A stretch of DNA of 64,000 bases from Paractinoplanes ferrugineus (GTDB lineage Bacteria; Actinomycetota; Actinomycetes; Mycobacteriales; Micromonosporaceae): contig NZ_BOMM01000059.1 of assembly GCF_016862195.1 (NCBI RefSeq), forward strand, positions 62,001 to 126,000, in the 5' to 3' direction. The notes beneath the pieces are model-generated. The model searched no databases. It saw nothing but the letters and a program-made list of their open reading frames with translations, and had not been told where the DNA came from. Made by a program: the position numbers and the translations under genes. This document shows, in pieces, positions 40,334-48,151 of this stretch; positions within the stretch are counted from its first letter, which is position 1; every line of letters starts with the position of its first letter.

Positions 40334-41359
40334 ATGAGGATCGGCATTGTCGGCGCAACGGGACAGGTCGGTGGCGTCATGCGCCGCATCCTGGCCGAGC
40401 GCGAGTTTCCCGTGGACCAGCTCCGTCTCTTCGCCTCCGCCCGCAGCGCGGGCCGTGCCCTGCCGTGGGCCGGCGGCGAGGTGACTGTCGAGGACGCGTC
40501 GACCGCGGATTTCGGCGGCCTCGACATCGTGCTCTTCTCGGCCGGCAAGGCCAGCTCCAAGGAGCTCGCGCCGCGCGTCGCCGAGGCCGGTGCGGTCGTC
40601 ATCGACAACTCGTCGGCCTGGCGGATGGACCCGTCGGTGCCGCTCGTGGTCAGTGAGGTCAATCCGCTCGCGGCCCGCAACCGGCCCAAGGGCATCATCG
40701 CCAACCCGAACTGCACCACCATGGCCGCCATGCCGGTGCTCCGCCCGCTGCACGACGAGGCCGAGCTGGTGGCGCTCGTCGCCACCACCTATCAGGCCGT
40801 CTCCGGGGCCGGTCTGGCCGGCGTCGCCGAGCTCGACGAGCAGATCAAGAAGGTCGCCGACCGGGCCACCGAACTGGCCCACGACGGTGCCGCCGTCGAG
40901 TTCCCGGCGCCGCGTTCCTTCGTCAAGCCGATCGCGTTCAACGTGCTGCCGCTGGCCGGCTCGATTGTCGACGACGGCCGCGACGAGACCGACGAGGAGC
41001 AGAAGCTCCGCAACGAGAGCCGCAAGATTCTCGACATCCCCGGTCTGCTCGTCTCCGGCACCTGCGTGCGAGTGCCGGTCTTCACCGGCCACTCGCTCCA
41101 GCTCAACGCCCGCTTCGGCAGGCCGCTCACGCCGGCCCGCGCCCGCGAGCTGCTCGCCGCCGCACCCGGCGTCGAACTGGCCGACGTGCCGACCCCGCTC
41201 CAGGCGGCCGGCCGCGACCCTTCCTTCGTCGGTCGCATCCGGGCCGACGAGACGGTCGACAACGGTCTCGCCCTGTTCGTCTCCAATGACAACCTGCGCA
41301 AGGGCGCGGCTCTCAACGCCGTCCAGGTGGCCGAGCTGGTGGCTGCCGAGCTCGGCTGA
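40334..41359 (+). CDS. asd: aspartate-semialdehyde dehydrogenase
   Basis: The 341-residue enzyme reduces aspartyl phosphate to aspartate semialdehyde for lysine, methionine, threonine and diaminopimelate synthesis. It has RIGIVGATGQVGGVMRRIL, the active-site Cys in IIANPNCTTMAAM near residue 130, and QAVSGAGLAG. It is not next to lysC here, unlike the common actinobacterial lysC-asd order. A strong terminator follows. Confidence 0.95.
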   Translation: MRIGIVGATGQVGGVMRRILAEREFPVDQLRLFASARSAGRALPWAGGEVTVEDASTADFGGLDIVLFSAGKASSKELAPRVAEAGAVVIDNSSAWRMDPSVPLVVSEVNPLAARNRPKGIIANPNCTTMAAMPVLRPLHDEAELVALVATTYQAVSGAGLAGVAELDEQIKKVADRATELAHDGAAVEFPAPRSFVKPIAFNVLPLAGSIVDDGRDETDEEQKLRNESRKILDIPGLLVSGTCVRVPVFTGHSLQLNARFGRPLTPARARELLAAAPGVELADVPTPLQAAGRDPSFVGRIRADETVDNGLALFVSNDNLRKGAALNAVQVAELVAAELG

Positions 41360-41373
41360 CGTTCGCGAGAATT

Positions 41374-41406
41374 CGCCCCGACCGCCACCCGGTCGGGGCG
41401 TTTTTT
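41374..41406 (+). terminator. strong intrinsic terminator of asd
   Basis: CGCCCCGACC and GGTCGGGGCG form a perfect 10-base-pair stem with a 7-base loop, followed by six T. This is one of the clearest terminators in the window. Confidence 0.95.
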
Positions 41407-41495
41407 GTTGAGTTCTCCTCAGTTCCAATGTGGAAATCTAGGACTTTTTGCCCGAATCGGTGGCGGATGGTCGGTTTGAGGTGCACAGTGATTGC

Positions 41496-41702
41496 ATGAA
41501 CGACACTGGGCCCGGCGGAGGCGACTATTTCTGGTGCCTTCGCCACAGCCGTGTCGAGACCGGCGACGACCTATGTCCCGCCCAGTACCGGCTAGGGCCC
41601 TACTCCACGGCTGACGAAGCGACGCGGGCACTCGAAACTGTCGAGAAGCGCAATGCCGAGTGGGATGCCGCGGATGCCCGCTGGACCGGGGAGGAAAGCT
41701 AA
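41496..41702 (+). CDS. 68-residue conserved-looking small protein
   Basis: From ATG 41496 the product reads as a compact acidic protein with GDYFWCLRHSRVETGDDLCP (two Cys and a His), YRLGPYSTADEATRALETVE and an acidic tail ending GEES. The closing part looks like SPOR-type or small actinobacterial proteins that have WC...H...C and RLGPY. It is followed by the histone-like gene 92 bases later. Its function is unknown. The Cys/His spacing could bind metal. Confidence 0.65.
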   Translation: MNDTGPGGGDYFWCLRHSRVETGDDLCPAQYRLGPYSTADEATRALETVEKRNAEWDAADARWTGEES

Positions 41703-41793
41703 CACCGGCTTCGATGCCCCCTGTGTCCAAGCCGGAATTCGTAGTCTCCAGGCGGAGACGAGCCCGCAGTCATTCGCAAGGAGGAACACCCAG

Positions 41794-44574
41794 ATGGCCG
41801 CTGCCAAAAAGGCTCCGACCAGAGCTTCGAACCCTGGCGGGAAGGTCGCGGCCGCGACTTCTCGCACCACGACCACCACCCGTCCCACCGTGCCCAAGCC
41901 CACCAGCCCCAACCGCGCGCCGGCCGTGAACTCCGCCGCCAAGTCGGCGGCGAGCAAGCCGGTCGCCAAGGCGGTGGCGAAGCCGGTCGCCAAGGCGGTG
42001 GCGAAGCCGGTCGCCAAGGCGGTGGCCAAGTCCGCGGGCAAGTCCGCCGCCGCTCTGTCCGAAATTTCACGAAAAAGCGTGACGAAGGTCGATGCGAAGT
42101 CGGCGGGCAAGTCCGCCGTTGCCAAGACAACGACCGCGAAGGCCCCCGCGACGCGGCCGGCCGGCGCGGTAGCCAAGGTTCCCGCCGCCCGCCCCGCCAC
42201 CACGCGCCCGACCCCGTCGAAGTCCGCGACCGCCTCGAAGCCCGTGGGCGGCAAGGCAACCGGCTCGATGTCCGTGGCCGGTAAGGCGAGTGCCTCGAGG
42301 ACGGCGGCCGGTAAGGCGACTGTGGCTCGCGCCGGGGCGGCCAAGCCGGCGCCGAAGCCGGCTCGTCCGGCCAAGCCGACCACGGCCAAGCCCGCCACCT
42401 CGAAGCCCACCGCGGCGTCGGCGGCTCGGGCGGTGCGTGGTGCGGCCGGGGCCTCGACGCGTACCGCCGGGGTCAAGACGGCGGCGGCCGGCCGGACCGC
42501 GGCCAGCAAGCGCCGGCCCGTCACGCCGCGGCGGACCGCCGCCGCGATGAGCCCGCTGCCGGGCATGACCACGGCGACGATTCCGGCGACGCCGGCGGCC
42601 GACATGGACGACGACATGCCGCTCGCCGCCTCGCCCCGGACGGACGAGTCGACCGCGTCGGGCAGCAAGCCGGCCGGCCGGACGACACCACGGCGCGGCC
42701 GGAACACCGAGATGCCGGCCGTCATCGGAGCGATCAGCGGCATGCCGGTGATCACGCCGGAGCCGGCCGACAAGACCACCGCCCGCAGGACCGCCACCAA
42801 GGCCGCCGCCAAGTCGGCGACCCGGGCCACCGCGGCCGCCGGCAAGGCCGCCGCCGCCAAGTCGGCCGGGCCGCGCACCGCCGCCGCCAAGCCGGCCGGG
42901 CCGCGCACCGCCGCCGCCGGCAGGACGGCGGCCAAGGCGACCACGGCAGCGAAGAAGACCGTGGCCAGGACCGCCGCGGCCGCCCGCACCAGCGCGGCCA
43001 AGGCCGCCACCGCCAAGGCGACCGCGACCAAGGCCACCGCGACCAAGGCGTCCACCGCGGCGAGTGCCACCAAGGCGAGTGCTTCCAAGTCCGCCGCGCT
43101 GAAGGCGTCCGGTAGCAAGGCCACTATTACCAAGGCGTCCGGTAGCAAGGCTTCCGCGACCAAGGCGACGGCTACCAAGGCGACGGCGGCCAAGGCGACG
43201 GCGGCCAAGGCGACGGCGAAGGCCGGAACGCGGGCCGCGGCCGCCAAGAAGGCGCCGGCTACGAAGACGACGGCGAACCGGGCGCCCGCCACCAAGGCCA
43301 CCGGCCGTGCCGCGGGCAAGACGGCCCCGACCGGCGTCAAGTCGGCCTCGCGTACCGCAACGAAGACCACCGGTCGGGCGGTCAAGGCCGGCGCTTCGGC
43401 GGCGGGCACGGCCGAGTCGAAGATCGCGGCGGCCAACCGGAGCGCCGCGAAGTCGGCGGCCGGGCGCACCGGCACGGCGGCGGCCAACCGGGCCGCGGCT
43501 CGGTCGGCGTCGGGAGCGGGATCGTCCGGCACGGCGGCGGCGAACCGGGCGGCGGCCAAGTCGGCCGGCGGTTCGTCGAGCTCGCGTACGGCGGCGGCGA
43601 ACCGGGCGGCAGCCAAGTCGGCCAGTGGGATGCCGGCCTCGAAGACCGCGTCGGCGAACCGGGCCGCGGCCCGCTCGACGAGCACCTCGGCGTCCAAGAT
43701 GGCGGCGGCCAACCGCGCTGCCGCGAAGTCGGCGGCCGGCGGCAAACTCGCGGCGGCGAACCGCAGCGCGGCGAAATCGGCCACCAGCCGGGCCGCCGCC
43801 GACGCCGCGATGGCGCTGACCGCGACAAAGCCGGCAAAGCGGGGCGCGACCAAGGTCTCCGGGACGGCCGCGAAAGCCACCAAGACCGCGAACAGGGCCA
43901 CGACCACCGGGACCGCGGGCCGGGCGACCGGGACTGCGGGCCGGGCCACGGGGACTGCGGGCCGGGCCACGGGGACTGCGGGCCGGGCGACCGGGACTGC
44001 GGGCCGGGCCACGGGCGGTGCGGGCAAGGCGACCGGGACCGCGGCCAGGACCAAAGGCGCTGCGGCGAAGGCCACCGGGACGGCGATGAAGGCCACCGCG
44101 ACAGCGGCGAAGGCCACCGGGACGGCGGCGAAGGCGGCGGCCGACAAGGCGGCTACGAAGGCGAGCGCGGCCAAGGCGGGCGCGGCCAAGGCGGGCGCGG
44201 CCAAGACGGGCGCGGCCAAGGCGGGCGCGGCGAAGCGGGTGGCGGCGGGCCGGTCGGCGGTGGCGCAGGCGGGCTCGGGCGCGGCGATGGCGGGCAAGGC
44301 GGCCAACACGGCGGGTCGGGCGGCCAAGACCACGGCGCGGTCCAAGGCGACAAACGTCGGCAAGGCGGGGGGCACGGCCAAGAACTCGGCCACCAACGCG
44401 GCCAAGGTCGCGAAGGCCACCACGGCTGCCGCGGCTCGCAAGGCGGCGGCCGGGAACAGCCCGGCGGCGGCCCGTAAAGCGGCGGGCCGGGAGACGGCGG
44501 CCCGGGAGACCGGGGGCCGGGAGACCGGGGGCCGGGACATGGCGGGCCGGGAGATCGGCGCGAAGCGCGCCTGA
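41794..44574 (+). CDS. giant Ala/Lys-rich histone-H1-like repeat protein
   Basis: This 926-residue protein starts at ATG 41794 with AAGGAGGA upstream. It consists almost wholly of Ala, Lys, Thr, Ser, Arg and Gly. Visible repeats are KPVAKAVA (three copies, residues about 55-78), seven copies of an ANRAAAKSA-type motif at about 546-662, and seven-residue GRATGTA units at about 705-746. An exception is an uncommon acidic and hydrophobic stretch at about residues 255-320 (DMDDDMPLAASPRTDESTA, MPAVIGAISGMPVITPE). The tail is like the C-terminal half of eukaryotic H1 or bacterial HU-extended proteins, so DNA or polyanion binding is likely but unproven. No folded DNA-binding domain precedes the repeats. 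Confidence 0.85.
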   Translation: MAAAKKAPTRASNPGGKVAAATSRTTTTTRPTVPKPTSPNRAPAVNSAAKSAASKPVAKAVAKPVAKAVAKPVAKAVAKSAGKSAAALSEISRKSVTKVDAKSAGKSAVAKTTTAKAPATRPAGAVAKVPAARPATTRPTPSKSATASKPVGGKATGSMSVAGKASASRTAAGKATVARAGAAKPAPKPARPAKPTTAKPATSKPTAASAARAVRGAAGASTRTAGVKTAAAGRTAASKRRPVTPRRTAAAMSPLPGMTTATIPATPAADMDDDMPLAASPRTDESTASGSKPAGRTTPRRGRNTEMPAVIGAISGMPVITPEPADKTTARRTATKAAAKSATRATAAAGKAAAAKSAGPRTAAAKPAGPRTAAAGRTAAKATTAAKKTVARTAAAARTSAAKAATAKATATKATATKASTAASATKASASKSAALKASGSKATITKASGSKASATKATATKATAAKATAAKATAKAGTRAAAAKKAPATKTTANRAPATKATGRAAGKTAPTGVKSASRTATKTTGRAVKAGASAAGTAESKIAAANRSAAKSAAGRTGTAAANRAAARSASGAGSSGTAAANRAAAKSAGGSSSSRTAAANRAAAKSASGMPASKTASANRAAARSTSTSASKMAAANRAAAKSAAGGKLAAANRSAAKSATSRAAADAAMALTATKPAKRGATKVSGTAAKATKTANRATTTGTAGRATGTAGRATGTAGRATGTAGRATGTAGRATGGAGKATGTAARTKGAAAKATGTAMKATATAAKATGTAAKAAADKAATKASAAKAGAAKAGAAKTGAAKAGAAKRVAAGRSAVAQAGSGAAMAGKAANTAGRAAKTTARSKATNVGKAGGTAKNSATNAAKVAKATTAAAARKAAAGNSPAAARKAAGRETAARETGGRETGGRDMAGREIGAKRA
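41956..42027 (+). repeat. three tandem 24-base repeats in the histone-like gene
   Basis: Units starting AAGCCGGTCGCCAAGG lie at 41956, 41980 and 42004 and encode KPVAKAVA three times. They are nearly identical at the DNA level, which suggests recent expansion. Confidence 0.92.
43429..43780 (+). repeat. seven diverged NR(A/S)AA repeats
   Basis: Seven copies of the motif ANR(A/S)AA(K/R)SA or close variants occur at intervals of about 13-21 residues, with varied linkers. DNA identity is only moderate, so this array is older than the 24-base one. Confidence 0.85.
43907..44030 (+). repeat. six or so tandem 21-base repeats in the histone-like gene
   Basis: A 21-base unit with cores such as GCGGGCCGGG encodes GRATGTA and is repeated about six times, differing at a few third positions. 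It is a slippage-prone run inside the coding region. Confidence 0.85.
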
Positions 44575-44647
44575 ACCAGAGCATTTCCGCCGATGGCCGC
44601 ACCGCCTGGTGCGGCCATCGGTGTGTGCGGGCTGGTAGGAATGGGCG

Positions 44648-46069
44648 GTGCCGATCAAAAGGGTTTGGGCGCCGCAGATCGACTTCTCGGTGCTGCGGCG
44701 GGAGCTACGGCTGCCCGGGGAGTTTCCGGCCGACGCGATGGCCGAGGCCGAGGCCGCGGCCCGGGAGGGCCGACTGACGGGGGCGGACCGGACGGACATC
44801 CCGTTCGTGACGATCGACCCGGCCTCGTCCACCGATCTAGATCAAGCTATGCACTTGGAGCGGCGGGCGGGCGGTGGCTATCGGGTCCGCTACGCGATCG
44901 CCGACGTGGCCTCGTTCGTCCGGGCCGACGGGGCGCTCGCCGCCGAGACCTGGGTGCGGGGCCAGACCGTCTATCTGCCGGACGGGCGGATCCCGCTGCA
45001 TCCCGCGGTGCTCAGCGAGGGGGCGGCCAGTCTGCTGCCGGAGGTCGAGCGGGCGGCCGTGCTGTGGACGATCGACCTCGACGCGGACGGCGCGATCGCC
45101 GAGGTCGGGCTGGAGCGGGCGCGGGTGCGCAGCCGGGCCAAGCTCGACTACGAGGGGGTGCAGCGGCAGGTCGACGCCGGCACCGCGCCGGAGCCGCTCG
45201 CGCTGCTTCCCGAACTCGGCGCGCTGCTCGCCCGGCGGGCCGCCGATCGGGGGGCGGTCAACCTGCCGCTGCCCGAGCAGGAGGTCGAGCGCGCCGGGGA
45301 CGGCTGGCGGCTCGTGCTGCGGGCGCCGCTCGCCGTCGAGGAGTACAACGCGCAGATCTCGCTGCTCACCGGGATGGCCGGGGCCGGGCTGATGCTCCGC
45401 GGCGGGGTCGGGTTGTTGCGGACCATGCCGGCGCCCAAGCCGGAGGCGGTGGACAAGTTGCGGGCCGCGGCCGGGTCGCTCGGGATGCCGTGGCCGGCCG
45501 GCGCCTCGGTCGGCGCGGTGGTGGCCGCCGTCGACCCGGGGACACCGCGCGGCGCGGCGTTCCTCGACCAGGCCGCGGAACTGCTGCGGGGAGCCGCCTA
45601 CACGCCGTTCGACGGGGCGCCGCCGGCCGAAACCGGGCACGGCGGGGTGGGCGCACCGTACGCGCATGTCACGGCGCCGCTGCGGCGGCTGGCCGACCGC
45701 TTCGCCACCGAGGTCTGCCTCGCCCTGGCCGCGGGCGAGCCGGTGCCGGACTGGGCTCGGGAGGCACTGCCGCGACTGCCGAAGGCGATGGGCGACAGCG
45801 ACCGGCTCGCCGGGGCGGCCAACCGGGGCGCGATCGACCTGGCCGAGGCGGTGCTGCTGCACGACCGGGTGGGGGAGACGTTCGAGGCCGGGGTGGTCGA
45901 CCGGGACGAACCGCGCGGCAACCGCCCGCCGGGTGGCACGGTGGCCCTCGACGAGCCCGCCGTGCGGGCCCGTTGCGTCGGTGACCTGCCGCTGGGCGAG
46001 CGTGTCGCAGTGCGCCTGACCACCGCCGACCCGGCCACCCGCAAGGTCGAGTTCGAGCACGCCGGGTAG
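44648..46069 (+). CDS. RNB-domain ribonuclease (RNase II/R family), short form
   Basis: The 473-residue protein has the RNB catalytic block with Asp residues in FVTIDPASSTDLDQAMHLE and the following GGYRVRYAIADVASFV, then QTVYLPDGRIPLHPAVLSEG. It degrades single-stranded RNA from the 3' end. The N-terminal cold-shock domains and a full S1 domain of RNase R/II are absent. Only a short beta-rich tail follows RNB (residues about 430-473). Similar short forms occur in actinobacteria. Start GTG 44648. Confidence 0.85.
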   Translation: MPIKRVWAPQIDFSVLRRELRLPGEFPADAMAEAEAAAREGRLTGADRTDIPFVTIDPASSTDLDQAMHLERRAGGGYRVRYAIADVASFVRADGALAAETWVRGQTVYLPDGRIPLHPAVLSEGAASLLPEVERAAVLWTIDLDADGAIAEVGLERARVRSRAKLDYEGVQRQVDAGTAPEPLALLPELGALLARRAADRGAVNLPLPEQEVERAGDGWRLVLRAPLAVEEYNAQISLLTGMAGAGLMLRGGVGLLRTMPAPKPEAVDKLRAAAGSLGMPWPAGASVGAVVAAVDPGTPRGAAFLDQAAELLRGAAYTPFDGAPPAETGHGGVGAPYAHVTAPLRRLADRFATEVCLALAAGEPVPDWAREALPRLPKAMGDSDRLAGAANRGAIDLAEAVLLHDRVGETFEAGVVDRDEPRGNRPPGGTVALDEPAVRARCVGDLPLGERVAVRLTTADPATRKVEFEHAG

Positions 46070-46086
46070 CGCGACCGCGCTGCCCG

Positions 46087-46118
46087 CCGGGTGGGCCCGG
46101 CCGGCCGGGCCCACCCGG
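46087..46118. repeat. 32-base perfect palindrome
   Basis: The 16 bases from 46087 (beginning CCGGGTGGGCCC) are exactly the reverse complement of the next 16. A second hairpin, GCCCGGTCCC with GGGACCGGGC (46149-46176), follows. Both lie between the convergent RNB and DUF350 genes and may end transcription from each side. Confidence 0.9.
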
Positions 46119-46198
46119 ATGGCCGGGCGCGGAGGGTGAGTGGGCAGCGCCCGGTCCCGGAAACCGGGGACCGGGCAAGCCCGTACTCATGGTGGCGG

Positions 46199-46624
46199 TT
46201 AGGAAATGCAGGCGCAGATGATCAGCGCCGCGCCGAAATGGGTCGCGGACGAGACCAGAGCGCCGCCGTGTCGTTCCGGGGTGCAGATGACCTCGCCGAG
46301 TTTGCCGGGGGTCATCCAGTCGAGCACCAGGAAGGACAGGCCCATGATGGCGATGCCGACCAGGCCGAAGATGACGGTCGAGGCCAGGCCCCGGCCGAAC
46401 GAGTCGTAGCTCGTGAAGATCGCCGTGAAGACGATCAGGGCAATTCCCAGCTGGTTGGAAGCGAGCAGGAGCGCGGCGTTCTGATTGCGCTCGGCCCAGA
46501 TCAGATCCCGGAGTTTTCCGGGCGTCAGAAGATCGATCAAAATGTATCCGACGGCCATCAGGCCGATGCCTACCAGGCCGTAAACGATGCTGCGGCCAGC
46601 ACCTTCGAGCAGATCTTGCAGCAC
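46199..46624 (-). CDS. DUF350 membrane protein
   Basis: The 141-residue protein has four hydrophobic helices (for example SIVYGLVGIGLMAVGYILID and STVIFGLVGIAIMGLSFLVL) in two similar halves, each with a LTPGKL-type loop. This internal duplication is typical of DUF350. Its function is unknown. The start is GTG at 46622-46624 with GAAGGAGA upstream. The C-terminus is short (IICACIS). Confidence 0.85.
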   Translation of the reverse strand: MLQDLLEGAGRSIVYGLVGIGLMAVGYILIDLLTPGKLRDLIWAERNQNAALLLASNQLGIALIVFTAIFTSYDSFGRGLASTVIFGLVGIAIMGLSFLVLDWMTPGKLGEVICTPERHGGALVSSATHFGAALIICACIS

Positions 46625-46677
46625 GGTCTCTCCTTCGCCACTGTCAGGAGAGACCGTACAAGAACAGATCTACGCGT

Positions 46678-48030
46678 TTACAGAGCGCCCAGATAACGTT
46701 GCCGCTCGTACGGCGTTACCTCGCGCCGGTATTGCTCCCATTCGGCCTGCTTGTTCCGCAGGAAGAAGTCGAAGACGTGTTCGCCGAGCACCTCGGCGAC
46801 CAGCTCGGACTTGCTCATCACGTCGATCGCCTCGGAGAGGTTCTCCGGGAGGGCGTCGTAGCCCATCGCCTTGCGCTCGGCCGCCGACATCGACCAGACG
46901 TCGTCCTCGGCGCCCGGCGGCAGCTCGTAGCCCTCCTCGATGCCCTTCATGCCGGCCCCGAGCATCACCGCGAAGGCCAGGTAGGGGTTGGTCGCCGAGT
47001 CGATCGAGCGGACCTCGACGCGGGCCGAGTTGGGCTTGCCGAACGCCGGCACCCGGACCAGGGCGGAGCGGTTGAGGTGGCCCCAGCTGACGAACGCCGG
47101 GCTCTCGGTGATCGCGTTGGGCAGCTGCAGCGGGAAGAGCCGCTTGTACGAGTTGACCCACTGGTTGGTCACCGCGGTGTATTCCCGGGCGTGCACCAGC
47201 AGGCCGGCGATGAACGCGCGGGCCGTCTTGGACAGCTTCTGCGGGTCGTCGGCGTCGAAGAAGGCGTTGCGCTCGCCCTCGAACAGCGACAGATGCGTGT
47301 GCATGCCGCTGCCGGGCTGGTCGGTGTAGGGCTTCGGCATGAAGGTCGCGCGCACCCCCTGGGACAGCGCCACCTCCTTGACCACGTGCCGGAACGTCAT
47401 GATGTTGTCGGCGGTGGAGAGCGCGTCGGCGTAGCGCAGGTCGATCTCCTGCTGGCCGGGGGCGACCTCGTGGTGGCTGAACTCGACCGAGATGCCGATC
47501 CGCTCGAGGGCGAGGACGGCCTGGCGGCGGAAGTCGCGGGCGACCGCGTGGGTGGTGTGGTCGAAGTAGCCGCCGGTGTCCACCGGGATCGGCACCGAAC
47601 CGTCCAGCGGGCCGTCCTGCACCAGGAAGAACTCGACCTCGGGGTGGGTGTAGAAGGTGAAGCCCTTCTCGGCGGCCTTGGCCAGGGCGCGGCGCAGCAC
47701 GTGGCGCGGATCGGCCCAGGCGGCGCTGCCGTCGGGCAGCAGGATGTCGCAGAACATCCGGGCGCTCTCGCCGGAGACGCCGCCCTCGAACGGGAAGACC
47801 TGGAACGTGGTGGGGTCGGGCATGGCGACCATGTCGGACTCGTAGACCCGGGCGAAGCCCTCGATCGCCGAGCCGTCGATGCCCATGCCTTCCTCGAAGG
47901 CGCTCTCGAGCTCGGCCGGTGCCACCGAGACGCTCTTGAGGGTGCCCAGCACATCGGTGAACCAGAGCCGGACAAAACGGATGTCGCGCTCCTCGAGAGT
48001 GCGAAGCACGAACTCCTGCTGTCGGTCCAC
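46678..48030 (-). CDS. glnA2: glutamine synthetase-like enzyme, GlnA2 type
   Basis: The 450-residue protein is a GSI-like ligase with TFYTHPEVEFFLVQDG, SHHEVAPGQQEIDLRYADAL, FMPKPYTDQPGSGMHTH and ARVEVRSIDSATNPYLAFAV. Its closest known group is GlnA2 of actinobacteria, which in Streptomyces is a gamma-glutamylpolyamine synthetase rather than a main glutamine synthetase. The usual adenylylation motif KNLYDLP is missing and reads MGYDALPENLSEA here, so GlnE probably does not control it. GTG 48030 is chosen because AGGAG precedes it by five bases. It is on the strand opposite nadE, panB and glnE. Confidence 0.9.
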   Translation of the reverse strand: MDRQQEFVLRTLEERDIRFVRLWFTDVLGTLKSVSVAPAELESAFEEGMGIDGSAIEGFARVYESDMVAMPDPTTFQVFPFEGGVSGESARMFCDILLPDGSAAWADPRHVLRRALAKAAEKGFTFYTHPEVEFFLVQDGPLDGSVPIPVDTGGYFDHTTHAVARDFRRQAVLALERIGISVEFSHHEVAPGQQEIDLRYADALSTADNIMTFRHVVKEVALSQGVRATFMPKPYTDQPGSGMHTHLSLFEGERNAFFDADDPQKLSKTARAFIAGLLVHAREYTAVTNQWVNSYKRLFPLQLPNAITESPAFVSWGHLNRSALVRVPAFGKPNSARVEVRSIDSATNPYLAFAVMLGAGMKGIEEGYELPPGAEDDVWSMSAAERKAMGYDALPENLSEAIDVMSKSELVAEVLGEHVFDFFLRNKQAEWEQYRREVTPYERQRYLGAL

Positions 48031-48151
48031 GTTCACTCCTGGTGGTGATGCCTTGGCGTGCCAGTCTTCCCCGGCGTCATTACGCCGAGATTACGCTGAG
48101 CGGGGCCTACCGCGGGGTGCCGGGGTCGCTCTGTGGGGAAGAATAAAGTCC

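Noticed and set aside
41592..44618. A 1008-codon open frame on the minus strand opposite the histone-like gene
   Set aside because: It is the mirror of Ala/Lys-rich GC-biased codons, mostly Ala/Val/Leu runs. The plus strand has a strong ribosome site and clear protein repeats.
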